A DNA stretch of 64,000 bases from Bacteroidota bacterium (GCA_018266735.1 JAFDZT010000001.1:62001-126000), one strand, 5' to 3'; numbered from the stretch's first letter, positions 26,106 to 35,867 are shown. Made by a program: numbers and translations. Notes: generated by a model from the sequence alone, not told the origin.

Positions 26106-26807
26106 TTACTGCGGTTTGATGACGAATGACCTGATGACGATGGGTTTTTTCGGAATGCCGTCCGTGTCTCCAAAGGAACCGGGCTCCACGTCGACGGAAT
26201 TCATCTTGTCGACAACGTCCATGCCCTCGAGCACGCGACCAACGATGGTGTACTGATACGGAATTGCACGGGCATTCGTGTTGCAGATGAAGAACTGACT
26301 GGTGGCGGAGTTTGGCATGGGCTTGTGCGCCATGGCCACAACGCCGCGCTGATATCCGATCCTGGCACTCGGGCTCGTGGAATCCAGCTCGTCAGGCAGC
26401 GGTTTGCCATCTGCCGTCTGTCCGCCTCGCCCCCATTCCGCCCTTGCCGATGCATCCTTCGTTTTCGGATCACCCATCTGCACCACAAGGTCGCGTGCAA
26501 CGCGATGCACGAGGATGCCATTGTAGAATCGCTTCGCAGCGAGTGCCACCATGTTGTTCACGGCGCGTGGTGCATCCACACCATAGAATCCGATGGTGAT
26601 GGTGCCCATGGACGTCACCAACGTGCCCACATGGGTGATCACTGCCGTATCGGCCGAGGCATGATCGGACGTGTCCACCACGCGCGGAGCAGGTGCCTCC
26701 ATTTGCTGCAAGGGCGGTTGCTCGACAGGCTTTTGAGCGCCATCGGTGCAGCCGCACATCACCGCAATGGTGGCAAGAACAAGGACGATACCGAAACGTG
26801 ATCTCAT
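26106..26807 (-). CDS. Cyclophilin-type peptidyl-prolyl isomerase, probable lipoprotein
   Basis: A 233-residue protein. The N-terminal hydrophobic segment ends MCGCTDG at residues 17-23, a possible but imperfect lipobox, followed by a Gln/Pro/Ala-rich linker. The cyclophilin domain from about 60 has ILVHRVARDLVVQMGDP, RGVVAMAHKPMPNSATSQFFIC and YTIVGRVLEGMDVVDKM. It is probably tethered to a membrane facing the periplasm. It overlaps uppP by four bases and lies 47 bases before the second cyclophilin. Confidence 0.87.
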   Translation of the reverse strand: MRSRFGIVLVLATIAVMCGCTDGAQKPVEQPPLQQMEAPAPRVVDTSDHASADTAVITHVGTLVTSMGTITIGFYGVDAPRAVNNMVALAAKRFYNGILVHRVARDLVVQMGDPKTKDASARAEWGRGGQTADGKPLPDELDSTSPSARIGYQRGVVAMAHKPMPNSATSQFFICNTNARAIPYQYTIVGRVLEGMDVVDKMNSVDVEPGSFGDTDGIPKKPIVIRSFVIKPQ

Positions 26808-27658
26808 GGTTGCACGATCCCTGCGGCGATGAGCGCCAACAGGATGCCGCCAAGAACGATGCGGTAGACGATGAAGACCGTCATGCGATGCGTTCGAAGG
26901 AAGCGTAAAAGAAATGCGATGGACCAGTATCCGGAACCAAAGGCCACGAGCGTCGCGGCAAGCAATTCCGGTCCACCATCTCCCACCGAGATGTGCTTGA
27001 TCTCATGCATGAACTCAAGCACACCGGCCCCCAAAATTGCAGGAATCGACAATAAGAACGAAAAACGGGCAGCACTTTCGCGCGTCATTCCACGGAAGAG
27101 ACCGGCCATAATGGTGGTCCCGCTTCGCGACGAACCCGGCATGAGCGCCAGTACCTGTGCGAATCCCACGGCAAGTGCGTCCATCATTCCAAGGTCTTTC
27201 TCCGTGCGCTTCAGCGATGCGATCCGATCTGCGATCCACAGCAATACGGCCACACCGATCATCGACGATGAGATCAACACAAGGTCCTTCGTGAGCGAAC
27301 CCTCGATGACCTTCTTGAGCGCCATGCCGATCACCACAATGGGCAGACTTCCCACGATCACGAACCATCCCATGCGAGCGTCGACACTTTGCTCTGCGAA
27401 CGGCTTGCGACGCGAGCCGATGTTCTGCGAGAGGAAGGCGGCAAGGATGGAACGGATGTCTTTAGCAAAGTAGACGAAGACGGCAGCAAGCGTGCCGAGT
27501 TGAATGGTGGCCATGAACGACGTCCACCGTTCCGGATGCGCAGGGTCGTGCGCTCCAAGCAACGCAGAGACCAACGTGAGATGCGCTGTGCTGCTCACGG
27601 GAATGAATTCGGTAAGGCCTTGGACCAGTCCAAGGATGATGGCCTTGATCAACGTCAT
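26804..27658 (-). CDS. uppP: Undecaprenyl-diphosphatase UppP (BacA)
   Basis: A 284-residue integral membrane phosphatase that recycles undecaprenyl diphosphate for cell-wall synthesis. The catalytic region is LTEFIPVSSTAHL (Glu17, Ser-Ser-x-x-His) and the second motif is ALMPGSSRSGTTI. FSFLLSIPAILGAGVLE is also characteristic. Length is close to the E. coli enzyme. It follows polA by 24 bases and overlaps the cyclophilin lipoprotein gene by four, so it belongs to the polA-led minus-strand run. Confidence 0.94.
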   Translation of the reverse strand: MTLIKAIILGLVQGLTEFIPVSSTAHLTLVSALLGAHDPAHPERWTSFMATIQLGTLAAVFVYFAKDIRSILAAFLSQNIGSRRKPFAEQSVDARMGWFVIVGSLPIVVIGMALKKVIEGSLTKDLVLISSSMIGVAVLLWIADRIASLKRTEKDLGMMDALAVGFAQVLALMPGSSRSGTTIMAGLFRGMTRESAARFSFLLSIPAILGAGVLEFMHEIKHISVGDGGPELLAATLVAFGSGYWSIAFLLRFLRTHRMTVFIVYRIVLGGILLALIAAGIVQP

Positions 27659-27682
27659 AGATGTTCGGTCGTTACAAGTGGG

Positions 27683-30499
27683 TCAATGTGCTTCATACCA
27701 ACTGCTGCCAATACCGGTGTCGACGATCACAGGAACTCCTTCGAGCGGAAGGGCGTGTTCCATTTCGTGCTTGACCATGGTGCGAAGCACGTCAACCTCG
27801 TCGTCGAACACTTCGAACACCAATTCATCGTGCACCTGCAACATCAAGAGCGAGCGCAGTCCGAGCTCTTGCATGCGAGCGTGGACGCGGATCATGGCCA
27901 GCTTCATCATGTCGGCCGCTGTGCCCTGGATGGGCATGTTCACGGCTGCACGTTCTGCCGCTGTGCGCAGGCCTCTGTTGTTCGCATTGATGAGGGGGAA
28001 GTGTCGACGTCGCTTGCACAATGTCTCTGCATAGCCGTTGAGGCGTGTCGACTCGATGGTCGAGTCGATGTAGTTCTTGATGCCAGCATACTTCGAGAAG
28101 TAGTTGTCGATGATCTGCTGTCCTTCCGTACGCGCGATCCCCAGTTGTTGCGCCAGACCGAAGGCGCCTTGACCGTACATGATGCCGAAGTTCACGGTCT
28201 TGGCCACGCGACGTTGATCCGACGTCACCGCATCGATGGGCACATCGAACAGTGTGGCAGCCGTTGCACGGTGCACATCGGCACCTGAGGAGAAGGCGGC
28301 CAACAATCCTGGGTCCTGCGAGATGGATGCCATGATGCGCAGTTCGATCTGCGAATAGTCGGCAGAGAAGATGTGGGCATTCTCGAATTGCGGAACGAAG
28401 GCCTTCCGGATCTGTCGACCCAGCTCGCTGCGTACGGGAATGTTCTGGAGGTTCGGGTCGGTCGACGAGAGACGTCCCGTTGCGGCAACCGTCATGTTGT
28501 ATGTGGTGTGCACACGACCCGTGCGCGGGTTGATCAAGCGCGGGAGCGACTCCACATACGTGCTGCGAAGTTTCTCCACTTGCCGATAATCGAGGATCAT
28601 CTGTGCTATGGGATACATCTCTGCGAGTTCCGTCAGCACACTGGCATCGGTGCTGTAACCGGTCTTCGTCTTTTTCGTGGCCGGAAGCATGAGCTTTTCG
28701 AAGAGCACTTCTCCCAACTGCTTGGGAGACGAGATCACGAACTCCTGTCCGGCCTCTTTCCAGATCTCCTTCTCAAGTCGCACGGCCTCGTCACGCATGA
28801 AGACGGCCAATTCTCCGAGGGCCGACGTGTTGATGGCGATGCCGTTGAACTCCATGTCGATGAGCACCTCTTCGGCCTTGAACTCGATGTTCGTGGCAAG
28901 GTCCATGAGCCCTTCACGCTCGAGCGCCGGCGCAAGCTTGTTCCGAAGCTTGAGCGCCACATCGGCATCTTCGGCCGCATAGTCGGCCACGCGTGCAGGA
29001 TCCACCTCTGCCATGTTCAATTGCGACGCCTTCTTCTCGCCAATGAGCGTGGTGATGGAGATCGGCTCGTACTCGAGCCATCGCGACGCAAGTGCGTCCA
29101 GGTTGTGCGGCAGATCGGGATCGAGCAAATAGTCGGCCAACATCGTATCGAAGGCAATGGGTTGCACGCGGACGTTGTAGCGACGGAAGATGAGTGCATC
29201 GAACTTGAGATTCTGTCCGCACTTCCCAATGGCCGTATCCTCCAACATCGGTCGCAGTGCATCGAGCACCGGTGCAATGGGCAACAGTTCTGCATGCTTG
29301 TGATCTTCTGCTGTGAAGAGTCCGCCCGGGTCGGATGGGTCTCGATCGTCCACAGCCACATAGAATGCACGTCCTTCGCGAGCACAGAGGGCAATGCCAA
29401 CAATGCGACACGACATGGCATCGAGTCCGGTGGTCTCGAGGTCAACGCTCAACAACGTCGTGCCCGCAAGCTCTTGAAGCATACTCTCGAACCCGCCGGT
29501 GGTGTGCACCAGCTCATACGAATGCTCCACGTCGGCAAGACGTTGCAAGTGGGAGGGTGGCGGGGCGTCGGCCGAGGTGGCAAGGGATGTCGACGGATCG
29601 AAGGGTGTCCCTGCCTCCTCGCTTCCCTCAGCCATCTTCTTGTACTTGTTGCGGATCTGATGGAAGCCCATGGTGGCGAAGAATGCGTCGATGTCGGCAA
29701 AGCGAATGGGCTTGCGGTGCAGGTGTTCGCGAACGTGGTTGACGGGAACGTCGAGGGCAATGGTGACGAGCTTCTTGGAGAGGAAGGCCATGTCGCGATG
29801 TTCGATGAACTTCTTGCGAACGGACTCGCGCTCGATCTCGTCGAGATGGTCGTAGAGATTCTCTACCGTCCCAAACTTTTCGATAAGCGGAATGGCCGTT
29901 TTCTCGCCCACGCCCTTGACGCCGGGGACGTTATCGGACGAGTCGCCGATCAAGGCGAGCACGTCGATCACATGGTCGGGCTTGACGCCGAACTTCTCCT
30001 TGACGCGCTCGGCATCGAAGACGTCGTACTGGGCAACATCCTTGCCCGGACGAAGGATCTTCACGTGTTCATCGACGAGCTGGAAGTAGTCCTTGTCGGA
30101 CGTGAGGCACAACACCTCCCGTCCGCTCGCTGCTTCACGTCGTGCGATGGTGCCAATGATATCGTCGGCTTCCCACCCCGGCAACTCCACCTGCTCCAGA
30201 CCCATCAGCTGGATGGCCTCTTTGATCCGCCCGAGCTGTGGAACGAGATCTTCCGGAAACGCATCGCGATGCGCCTTGTACTCGGCATACATCTCGTGTC
30301 GGAAGGTGGGCTCCTTGGTATCGAAGACCACGGCAATGGCCTCGGGGTCGTACTTCTCAAGAAGCGACGTGAGGATGTTCACAAATGCGAATACGGCGAA
30401 TGTCGGCTCGCCATCCGAGTTCTTCATGCCCGTGCGCAAAAGCGCATGATAGGCGCGAAAGACCAAGGACATTCCGTCAACGAGGATCAATGGGCGCAT
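27683..30499 (-). CDS. polA: DNA polymerase I
   Basis: A 938-residue three-domain Pol I. The N-terminal 5'-3' nuclease begins MRPLILVDGMSLVFRAYHAL and includes GWEADDIIGTIA and GDSSDNVPGVKGVGEKTA. The 3'-5' exonuclease retains its acidic residues (LSVDLETTGLDAM). The polymerase domain has STDPNLQNIPVR, DYSQIELRIMA and the C-terminal LQVHDELVFEV. The ATG at 30499 fits the family; a frame ten codons longer would overlap the promoter. TATCTTTG lies four bases before this ATG. It starts the long minus-strand run and is divergent from terC. Confidence 0.96.
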   Translation of the reverse strand: MRPLILVDGMSLVFRAYHALLRTGMKNSDGEPTFAVFAFVNILTSLLEKYDPEAIAVVFDTKEPTFRHEMYAEYKAHRDAFPEDLVPQLGRIKEAIQLMGLEQVELPGWEADDIIGTIARREAASGREVLCLTSDKDYFQLVDEHVKILRPGKDVAQYDVFDAERVKEKFGVKPDHVIDVLALIGDSSDNVPGVKGVGEKTAIPLIEKFGTVENLYDHLDEIERESVRKKFIEHRDMAFLSKKLVTIALDVPVNHVREHLHRKPIRFADIDAFFATMGFHQIRNKYKKMAEGSEEAGTPFDPSTSLATSADAPPPSHLQRLADVEHSYELVHTTGGFESMLQELAGTTLLSVDLETTGLDAMSCRIVGIALCAREGRAFYVAVDDRDPSDPGGLFTAEDHKHAELLPIAPVLDALRPMLEDTAIGKCGQNLKFDALIFRRYNVRVQPIAFDTMLADYLLDPDLPHNLDALASRWLEYEPISITTLIGEKKASQLNMAEVDPARVADYAAEDADVALKLRNKLAPALEREGLMDLATNIEFKAEEVLIDMEFNGIAINTSALGELAVFMRDEAVRLEKEIWKEAGQEFVISSPKQLGEVLFEKLMLPATKKTKTGYSTDASVLTELAEMYPIAQMILDYRQVEKLRSTYVESLPRLINPRTGRVHTTYNMTVAATGRLSSTDPNLQNIPVRSELGRQIRKAFVPQFENAHIFSADYSQIELRIMASISQDPGLLAAFSSGADVHRATAATLFDVPIDAVTSDQRRVAKTVNFGIMYGQGAFGLAQQLGIARTEGQQIIDNYFSKYAGIKNYIDSTIESTRLNGYAETLCKRRRHFPLINANNRGLRTAAERAAVNMPIQGTAADMMKLAMIRVHARMQELGLRSLLMLQVHDELVFEVFDDEVDVLRTMVKHEMEHALPLEGVPVIVDTGIGSSWYEAH

Positions 30500-30503
30500 G
30501 GGA

Positions 30504-30511
30504 CAAAGATA
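30504..30511 (-). promoter_or_regulatory. -7 promoter element of polA (TATCTTTG)
   Basis: Minus-strand TATCTTTG matches TAnnTTTG exactly and is followed by TCCC and the polA ATG, so the predicted transcript starts at or next to the start codon. It lies back to back with the terC promoter element, three bases away on the other strand. Confidence 0.6.
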
Positions 30512-30514
30512 CCG

Positions 30515-30522
30515 TATGTTTG
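30515..30522 (+). promoter_or_regulatory. -7 promoter element of terC (TATGTTTG)
   Basis: TATGTTTG matches TAnnTTTG exactly and ends seven bases before the terC ATG. It predicts a very short or absent leader. The polA element faces the other way immediately upstream. Confidence 0.55.
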
Positions 30523-30529
30523 CCCGCAT

Positions 30530-31450
30530 ATGCTTCCAGACGTTTGGCTGTATGGCGGCTTTGTGCTGCTCATCCTTTTCCTCTTGGCGTTAGACCTCGG
30601 GATCTTCAACCGCACGCCACACGTGGTGCGCCTGAGCGAGGCATTGGGATGGACAGCCGTGTGGGTGACACTGGCCATTGCCTTCAACGGATTTGTCTAT
30701 GCCACACGCGGACCGGTGGCCGGCAAGGAGTTCTTTGCCGGATACCTGCTGGAGCAGTCGCTCTCCGTCGACAATATCTTCGTCATCATCCTCGTGCTGC
30801 GCTACTTCAAGGTGGCGCCGCAGTACCACCATAAAGTGTTGTTCTGGGGCATCATCGGGGCACTCGTGATGCGCGGAACGATGATCGCACTGGGAACGGC
30901 CCTGCTCTATACCTTCCACTGGATCTTCTACATTTTCGGCGCCTTCCTCATCATCACGGGCATTCGCATGGCCCTGAATTCCGAGGATTCCGACGAGATC
31001 CACGAGAACGCCTTCATTCGCTGGTTGCGATCGCACATGCGCCTCACGAGCGAGTATCATCAGGACCAGTTCACCGTGCGGAAAGACGGCGTTCGGTATG
31101 CGACGCCACTCCTGCTGGTGCTGCTCGTGGTCGAGGCCACCGATCTTGTCTTTGCCTTCGACTCCATTCCCGCCATCTTTGCCATCACGCGCGACCCGTT
31201 CATCGTCTTCACCTCCAACGTCTTCGCCGTGATGGGACTGCGATCCCTCTTCTTCGTTGTGGCCGGAGTGATGAATCTGTTCCACTTCCTGAAGTATGGT
31301 CTGGCCGTGATCCTGACGTTCATTGGTGTGAAGATGATCGTCGAGGAGTGGTACCACATCCCCATCGACATCGCCCTGGTCGTCATCGCCAGCGTCCTCT
31401 CCATCTCGATCCTGGCAAGCGTGTTGTTTCCCGAGAACAAGAAGGCATGA
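30530..31450 (+). CDS. TerC family membrane protein
   Basis: A 306-residue protein with about eight or nine transmembrane helices. The TerC signature is visible in ALDLGIFNR near the start, EQSLSVDNIFVIILVL in an early helix with an acidic residue inside the membrane, and VFAFDSIPAIFAITRDPFIVFTSNVFAVMGLRS later. TerC/Alx proteins are linked to tellurite resistance and, in E. coli and Bacillus, to manganese export. The specificity here is inferred only from the family. A much longer upstream frame antisense to polA is not coding. It overlaps the NlpC/P60 gene by four bases. Confidence 0.9.
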   Translation: MLPDVWLYGGFVLLILFLLALDLGIFNRTPHVVRLSEALGWTAVWVTLAIAFNGFVYATRGPVAGKEFFAGYLLEQSLSVDNIFVIILVLRYFKVAPQYHHKVLFWGIIGALVMRGTMIALGTALLYTFHWIFYIFGAFLIITGIRMALNSEDSDEIHENAFIRWLRSHMRLTSEYHQDQFTVRKDGVRYATPLLLVLLVVEATDLVFAFDSIPAIFAITRDPFIVFTSNVFAVMGLRSLFFVVAGVMNLFHFLKYGLAVILTFIGVKMIVEEWYHIPIDIALVVIASVLSISILASVLFPENKKA

Positions 31451-31911
31451 GCATTCGCACGACGTGCGTGTTGCTGGCGACGGCTGTGGTACTCGCGGCC
31501 TGCGCGTCGTCGTCGAAGATCGAGACCACGGGTGACCCACGGATCGACGACGTGCTCCACACCGCAGGATCGCTTCTCGGAACATCGTATTGCGCCAGTG
31601 GCGCCACACCCGACTGCTTCGATTGCAGCGGCTTCGTCTCCTACTGCTTTGGCAATTCCTCCCTGCTCCTTCCCCGCTCCTCTCGCGAGATGTATGCATG
31701 GCAAGGCGGCAAGGATGTTGCGCGGACGATGTTGCAGCCTGGAGATCTGGTCTTCTTCAACACCGGAGGAGAGCGTATCTCGCATGTGGGCATCGTGGTC
31801 GGGAACGAGCGATTCATACATGCATCCACGTCGAGCGGCGTGATCATCACCTCGCTCAACGATCCGTATTGGAAGTCGCGCTACGTGGGTGCACGACGCG
31901 TACTGCGATAA
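31447..31911 (+). CDS. NlpC/P60 family lipoprotein, probable cell-wall hydrolase
   Basis: A 154-residue protein with a lipobox (VLAAC, modified Cys19). The NlpC/P60 catalytic residues are visible: Cys60 in DCFDCSGFV, His113 in RISHVGIVVG, and His125 in FIHAS. LQPGDLVFFNT is the family's central strand. It is a small enzyme with no binding domain, likely cleaving peptide stems of peptidoglycan from an inner- or outer-membrane anchor. The ATG overlaps the terC stop by four bases. Confidence 0.9.
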   Translation: MSIRTTCVLLATAVVLAACASSSKIETTGDPRIDDVLHTAGSLLGTSYCASGATPDCFDCSGFVSYCFGNSSLLLPRSSREMYAWQGGKDVARTMLQPGDLVFFNTGGERISHVGIVVGNERFIHASTSSGVIITSLNDPYWKSRYVGARRVLR

Positions 31912-31920
31912 CGAACCGTG

Positions 31921-31928
31921 TATCTTTG
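31921..31928 (+). promoter_or_regulatory. -7 promoter element (TATCTTTG) of the TlpA-like gene
   Basis: TATCTTTG matches TAnnTTTG exactly, ten bases after the NlpC/P60 stop. It leaves a 23-base leader with AGAGGGAA before the ATG, so this is a leadered unit with a plausible ribosome-binding site. Confidence 0.55.
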
Positions 31929-31951
31929 TTGATACTGTCCTAGAGGGAATC

Positions 31952-33595
31952 ATGACTCGACCACTTGCATTCATCGCCGTCATTCTCGCAACGCCATTCG
32001 TGCTGTTCGCGACCACCATCACGGGCACCGTGACGAGCAAGACCGGCGCACCGTTCGTTGTGGCCCACGTCCACCTTGCCGATGCAATGGGACGTCCATC
32101 ACAGTCCGTTGCGGCAAAGAAGGACGGATCGTATTCGCTGAAGACCTCGCTCACAGGACTGTATTACATCACGTTCACGGCCGTTGATCATCGCATGGCG
32201 AAAGAGCGCCTGCTGCTCGCCGGACAGAAGAACGTTGTCGTGAACGGAACACTGGTCCCGAACGCTGCTACGAATGTGATCGACTCGGTGCTCATCACCG
32301 GTGACTTCAATGCATTCGCGGCCACGTCGGCCATGCGACGAGGCGACAACGGAACGTTCGTGTTCGATGTGGCATGGCCCGCAAAGACCATGCGCTATCA
32401 GGTGCAGATCTTCACCAAGGGCATGTCGCCTGCATCGCTTCGAGAATTGCATACCGTCAACGGCACGCAGTTCAATTCGGTGGAATACGATAGCGGCGGA
32501 GACTACCGCAGTGTGATCTCCGTACCAGGCGGCAAGGCAACGATCACCTTCGATCCGCGCCGCCTTGCCGTGGCCGACAAGATGATGCCACAGGTTTCCA
32601 TCGAGACACCTGCCGATCTCGCGCGCACCACCTACATGAATGCATCAGATGCCATGATGAGCAAGATCGTCGGAGGGCTGCGGGTAGCCGGACGTGATAC
32701 GGCACGTCAACGATCCATGCAAGACACGGTGCACGCACACATTGCTCGTGTTCTTGCCGAGCCTGCGAGCACAACAGATCCGTTGCTGCGCGATCTGCGA
32801 ACGATCCGACTCTTGTTGCTCGCAGACTATGCTGCCGACAATCCGCCGACCGAACAAGAGCCCATCTGCAAAGCATTCAACGGCACATCACCCGCCTCAC
32901 CCGCATGGTCGTGCGCACCAACGATCATCCGCCAGGGCATGATGCTCTGCGGCGATACGACGAATGCCTACTACACCAAGGTACTTGCAGCCAACACATC
33001 GAATGGTGTTCGTCCGGTGGCGCTGCTCGCCATGCTCGGCGAATCCTTCGATCGCGGCAACAAGGCAAAGGTCGCCCAATATTATGGTCAACTCACGAAG
33101 GAGTATCCTGACCATTGGGCCACCGATCGCGCTCGCAAGGAGTACTCGCCGGACAAGAAGATCTTGGTTGGAAAGCGCGTGCCCGCGTTCTCATACGTTA
33201 GCCTCGACAATCCGAGCGTGACGTTCACTCCGGAATCGTACAAGGGCAAGTATGTGCTCATCGACCTGTGGGCCACGTGGTGCGGACCATGCGTTGCAGA
33301 GATGCCAAATCTTCATAAGGCCTATGAAAGGTTCAAGGGGCCCGACTTCGAGGTTCTGAGCCTTTCCATGGATCAGGACAAAGATCGGATCACTCCGTTC
33401 CGAAAGAAGTGGACCATGCCGTGGAATCATGGCTTTGCGCCCGGCGTGTGGCAAAGTCAGATCGCAGAGCTGTTCGAAGCGAGCAGCATTCCAAAGCCCA
33501 TTCTGGTGGGACCCGATGGAACGATCCTTGCGATCACCACGGGCTTGCGCGGCGAAGATCTTGAGAAGACCTTGTCTACGTATCTGAAGCGTTGA
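31952..33595 (+). CDS. Exported TlpA-like thiol-disulphide oxidoreductase
   Basis: A 547-residue protein with signal peptide MTRPLAFIAVILATPFVLFA. It opens with a carboxypeptidase-regulatory-like beta domain (TITGTVTSKTGAPF to about residue 90). A segment starting SVLITGDFNAF resembles a glycogen-binding-type E-set. After a long helical middle region comes the C-terminal TlpA/AhpC thioredoxin fold. Its active site is WCGPC at residues 443-447, with IPKPILVGPDGTI as the cis-Pro loop. Such multi-domain proteins in Bacteroidota are envelope disulphide reductases. The 3' end overlaps the converging STAND ATPase by 20 bases. Confidence 0.85.
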   Translation: MTRPLAFIAVILATPFVLFATTITGTVTSKTGAPFVVAHVHLADAMGRPSQSVAAKKDGSYSLKTSLTGLYYITFTAVDHRMAKERLLLAGQKNVVVNGTLVPNAATNVIDSVLITGDFNAFAATSAMRRGDNGTFVFDVAWPAKTMRYQVQIFTKGMSPASLRELHTVNGTQFNSVEYDSGGDYRSVISVPGGKATITFDPRRLAVADKMMPQVSIETPADLARTTYMNASDAMMSKIVGGLRVAGRDTARQRSMQDTVHAHIARVLAEPASTTDPLLRDLRTIRLLLLADYAADNPPTEQEPICKAFNGTSPASPAWSCAPTIIRQGMMLCGDTTNAYYTKVLAANTSNGVRPVALLAMLGESFDRGNKAKVAQYYGQLTKEYPDHWATDRARKEYSPDKKILVGKRVPAFSYVSLDNPSVTFTPESYKGKYVLIDLWATWCGPCVAEMPNLHKAYERFKGPDFEVLSLSMDQDKDRITPFRKKWTMPWNHGFAPGVWQSQIAELFEASSIPKPILVGPDGTILAITTGLRGEDLEKTLSTYLKR

Positions 33596-35858
33596 TCTCG
33601 GTCTGCCGCAGCAACGACGTCACTTCGTCGATCATCGGCTGTTCCTTGATGTGCTCGAAGATGGAGAGCGACTCCTGCAGATCGGCACGTGCATCTGCCG
33701 TGGCACCACGTTCATGGCGGAGTATGCCGCGTGTGTAGAGAGCGATGCCGAGACCGTAGTGATCACCGATAGCACGTTTCGTTGTGATGCTCTGTTCGAT
33801 CAATGCATGCGCATCGTCCCAACGTTGTTCTCGATACGCAAGCTGTGCAAGATTCGTGCGGAGCGACGAAGCACCCACCACATCGCCGATCGTATCGTGC
33901 AATGCAAGTGCGCGTGAGAATCGTTGCTGCGCTTCGTCTGTTCTGCCAAGATTCAAGAGTGCGATCCCCGCATTGTTCTGTCCGCGTGCCACACTTGCCG
34001 TAGCACGCACGCGCTCGAGTGCTTCGATGGCACTATCGAAGAGCGCCAGCGCCCGCTCGTTCTCTCCCTGCACAACATAGATCCGTCCCATGTTGGAAAG
34101 GGCAATGCCAAGTCGTTCATCATCCGATGCTTCACGCGCTGTGTCCACCGAGTGCTGGAAGAGCACCAAGGCCTCGGCCGGTCGACCATACGTTTCCTCA
34201 ACGATACCAAGGGCGCTATAGGCCGTGGAGATGCCTCGCAGATATCCATGCTCACGAGCGCGCGTCAAGGCCCGCTCTGCAAGCGAGGCCATGAGCGCGG
34301 GGTCTCCCTCCATGTTGGCGCATGCTGCCAGTCGACAGTCGATGTCGACGATGCGTTCGTTATCGTGCAGTTGTTCGAACAACGCACGCGCCTCGACATA
34401 ATCCTCCGTGGCCCTGTCGAGCACTCGCTTGAACTGTTCCACCGTACCGCGAAGCATGAGCGCGGAAGCGCGCACTTCCACGTCCACCAATGGCCGGGCA
34501 AGTGCACGATCGAGCAACATGAGCACTTCCTGTTCAGCAAAGACCGTCCACGCAATGCGTGCGCATTCAAGGTCCAGGCGAGCCGCGTTCGCATGATCGC
34601 CCATCGCACCATAGTGTGTTGCGAGTCGGTTGATGAGGTGCGGGTGTTCAGAACGGTTTCGACCGGAGAGCATGGATTCAAGCTGTTCGGCAATGGCTGC
34701 ATGCATGAGCTCTCGCTCTTCGATGCCCAAGCGCGCATACAGTGCTCGATGCACGATCACATTCGTGAACTCATACGCCGGCATCTCTTCACCATACATC
34801 CGCTGTTTTCCGAGGGCACGAACGAGCATGTGATCCTGCTCTGCTTTGCGAAGAAGCTGCGCAAGCGGCAGCGCCTCGACGCCGGTGATGGAGCGGATGA
34901 TCGTCGACGTGAATGTTTCGCCCTCGGCGGCAGCCGCGCAGAGCACGTCGCGAAGCGTGGGATCGAGTCGACGGAGTCGCTCATCCACAATGGCCTCGGC
35001 TGTTCGCGGAATACCGAGCGTATCGAGGTCCACCTTGCCGCCTTCCGGCAACAACTCCACCATGCCTTGCACCACCAGCGGATTACCACCACTGATGCGA
35101 ACGAGCTTGTTCACGTCCACACGTTCAGTGGTCGCGCCGATCATGGTGCGGATCTCATCGGTGGACATCGGGTCGACGCAATACGCATCGCACAAGGCAT
35201 AGCGTGTGAGCTCGCGCTCCACGTGGAGCAGTGCATGCTCTGCGCCGTCGCGCGACGTGCGCACATCGTCGGGGCGGTAGGCCACCACACATGTGATGTT
35301 CCCCTTCGAAGCACGCGCCAGGGCGAACAGAAGATTGATGGACGAGTCGTCTGCCCAGTGCGCATCGTCGATCATCACAACCACGCGGCGTTGTTCGGCC
35401 AGAGCGGTGAAGAAACCGATGCACTGATGAAAGACGTGCTCGCGAGATGCGGCCTGCTCGGGTGTGGACCGACCGGTGCGATGATCGCGCATAATGGCCA
35501 CGGTCTCGACGGTGGACTCGATCACGTCGCCAACGATGGGCACGAACTTCACCCATGCAAAGGCGAGATCGGCAATGAGTCGTTTTGTCGTCGACGTCGG
35601 CGCTTCATCTGCCAACTCTCGCATGAGCGAGACCCACGGATGCAGTGCTTCAACGGCACCAACGTGCATGCCGGCAATGGGTGCCGAACAATCAACATCG
35701 GCAAGGCAGAGCTGCGGATCCTCCTGCAAAAGCGCCGATCGAACCGATCGCAGCAACGTTGACTTTCCGATCCCGGCCTCTCCGGTCACGAACACAACAG
35801 GCCGCTCGCCGTGCAGGCAAGCGGCCTTGATCGTTGCATGGAGTTCGTGTCGGTTCAT
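33576..35858 (-). CDS. STAND/AAA_16-type ATPase with TPR-like C-terminal repeats
   Basis: A 760-residue cytoplasmic signalling-type NTPase. Walker A is GEAGIGKST (residues 26-34) and Walker B VVMIDDAHWADDSS (160-172). A winged-helix-like region follows, then about eight helical TPR-type repeats from about residue 430 to the end (for example AYSALGIVEETYGRPAEAL and NNAGIALLNLGRTDEA). There is no DNA-binding HTH as in MalT and no cyclase or kinase domain, so the output is unknown. It is paralogous to the product of 40546-42525: the two share DC-x-x-PI, the GD-containing helix and DD-x-HWAD. It follows a DinB gene by 9 bases. Confidence 0.8.
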   Translation of the reverse strand: MNRHELHATIKAACLHGERPVVFVTGEAGIGKSTLLRSVRSALLQEDPQLCLADVDCSAPIAGMHVGAVEALHPWVSLMRELADEAPTSTTKRLIADLAFAWVKFVPIVGDVIESTVETVAIMRDHRTGRSTPEQAASREHVFHQCIGFFTALAEQRRVVVMIDDAHWADDSSINLLFALARASKGNITCVVAYRPDDVRTSRDGAEHALLHVERELTRYALCDAYCVDPMSTDEIRTMIGATTERVDVNKLVRISGGNPLVVQGMVELLPEGGKVDLDTLGIPRTAEAIVDERLRRLDPTLRDVLCAAAAEGETFTSTIIRSITGVEALPLAQLLRKAEQDHMLVRALGKQRMYGEEMPAYEFTNVIVHRALYARLGIEERELMHAAIAEQLESMLSGRNRSEHPHLINRLATHYGAMGDHANAARLDLECARIAWTVFAEQEVLMLLDRALARPLVDVEVRASALMLRGTVEQFKRVLDRATEDYVEARALFEQLHDNERIVDIDCRLAACANMEGDPALMASLAERALTRAREHGYLRGISTAYSALGIVEETYGRPAEALVLFQHSVDTAREASDDERLGIALSNMGRIYVVQGENERALALFDSAIEALERVRATASVARGQNNAGIALLNLGRTDEAQQRFSRALALHDTIGDVVGASSLRTNLAQLAYREQRWDDAHALIEQSITTKRAIGDHYGLGIALYTRGILRHERGATADARADLQESLSIFEHIKEQPMIDEVTSLLRQTEINASDT

Positions 35859-35867
35859 GCGCGCATA

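Noticed and set aside
28373..30529. Long plus-strand frame leading into terC, giving a 1025-residue protein
   Set aside because: It lies antisense to polA, has no recognisable motif, and the TerC part begins at 30530 just after a promoter element.
33924..35762. 612-codon plus-strand frame opposite the STAND ATPase
   Set aside because: Low-complexity His/Arg/Cys-rich translation without motifs; the minus strand encodes Walker motifs.
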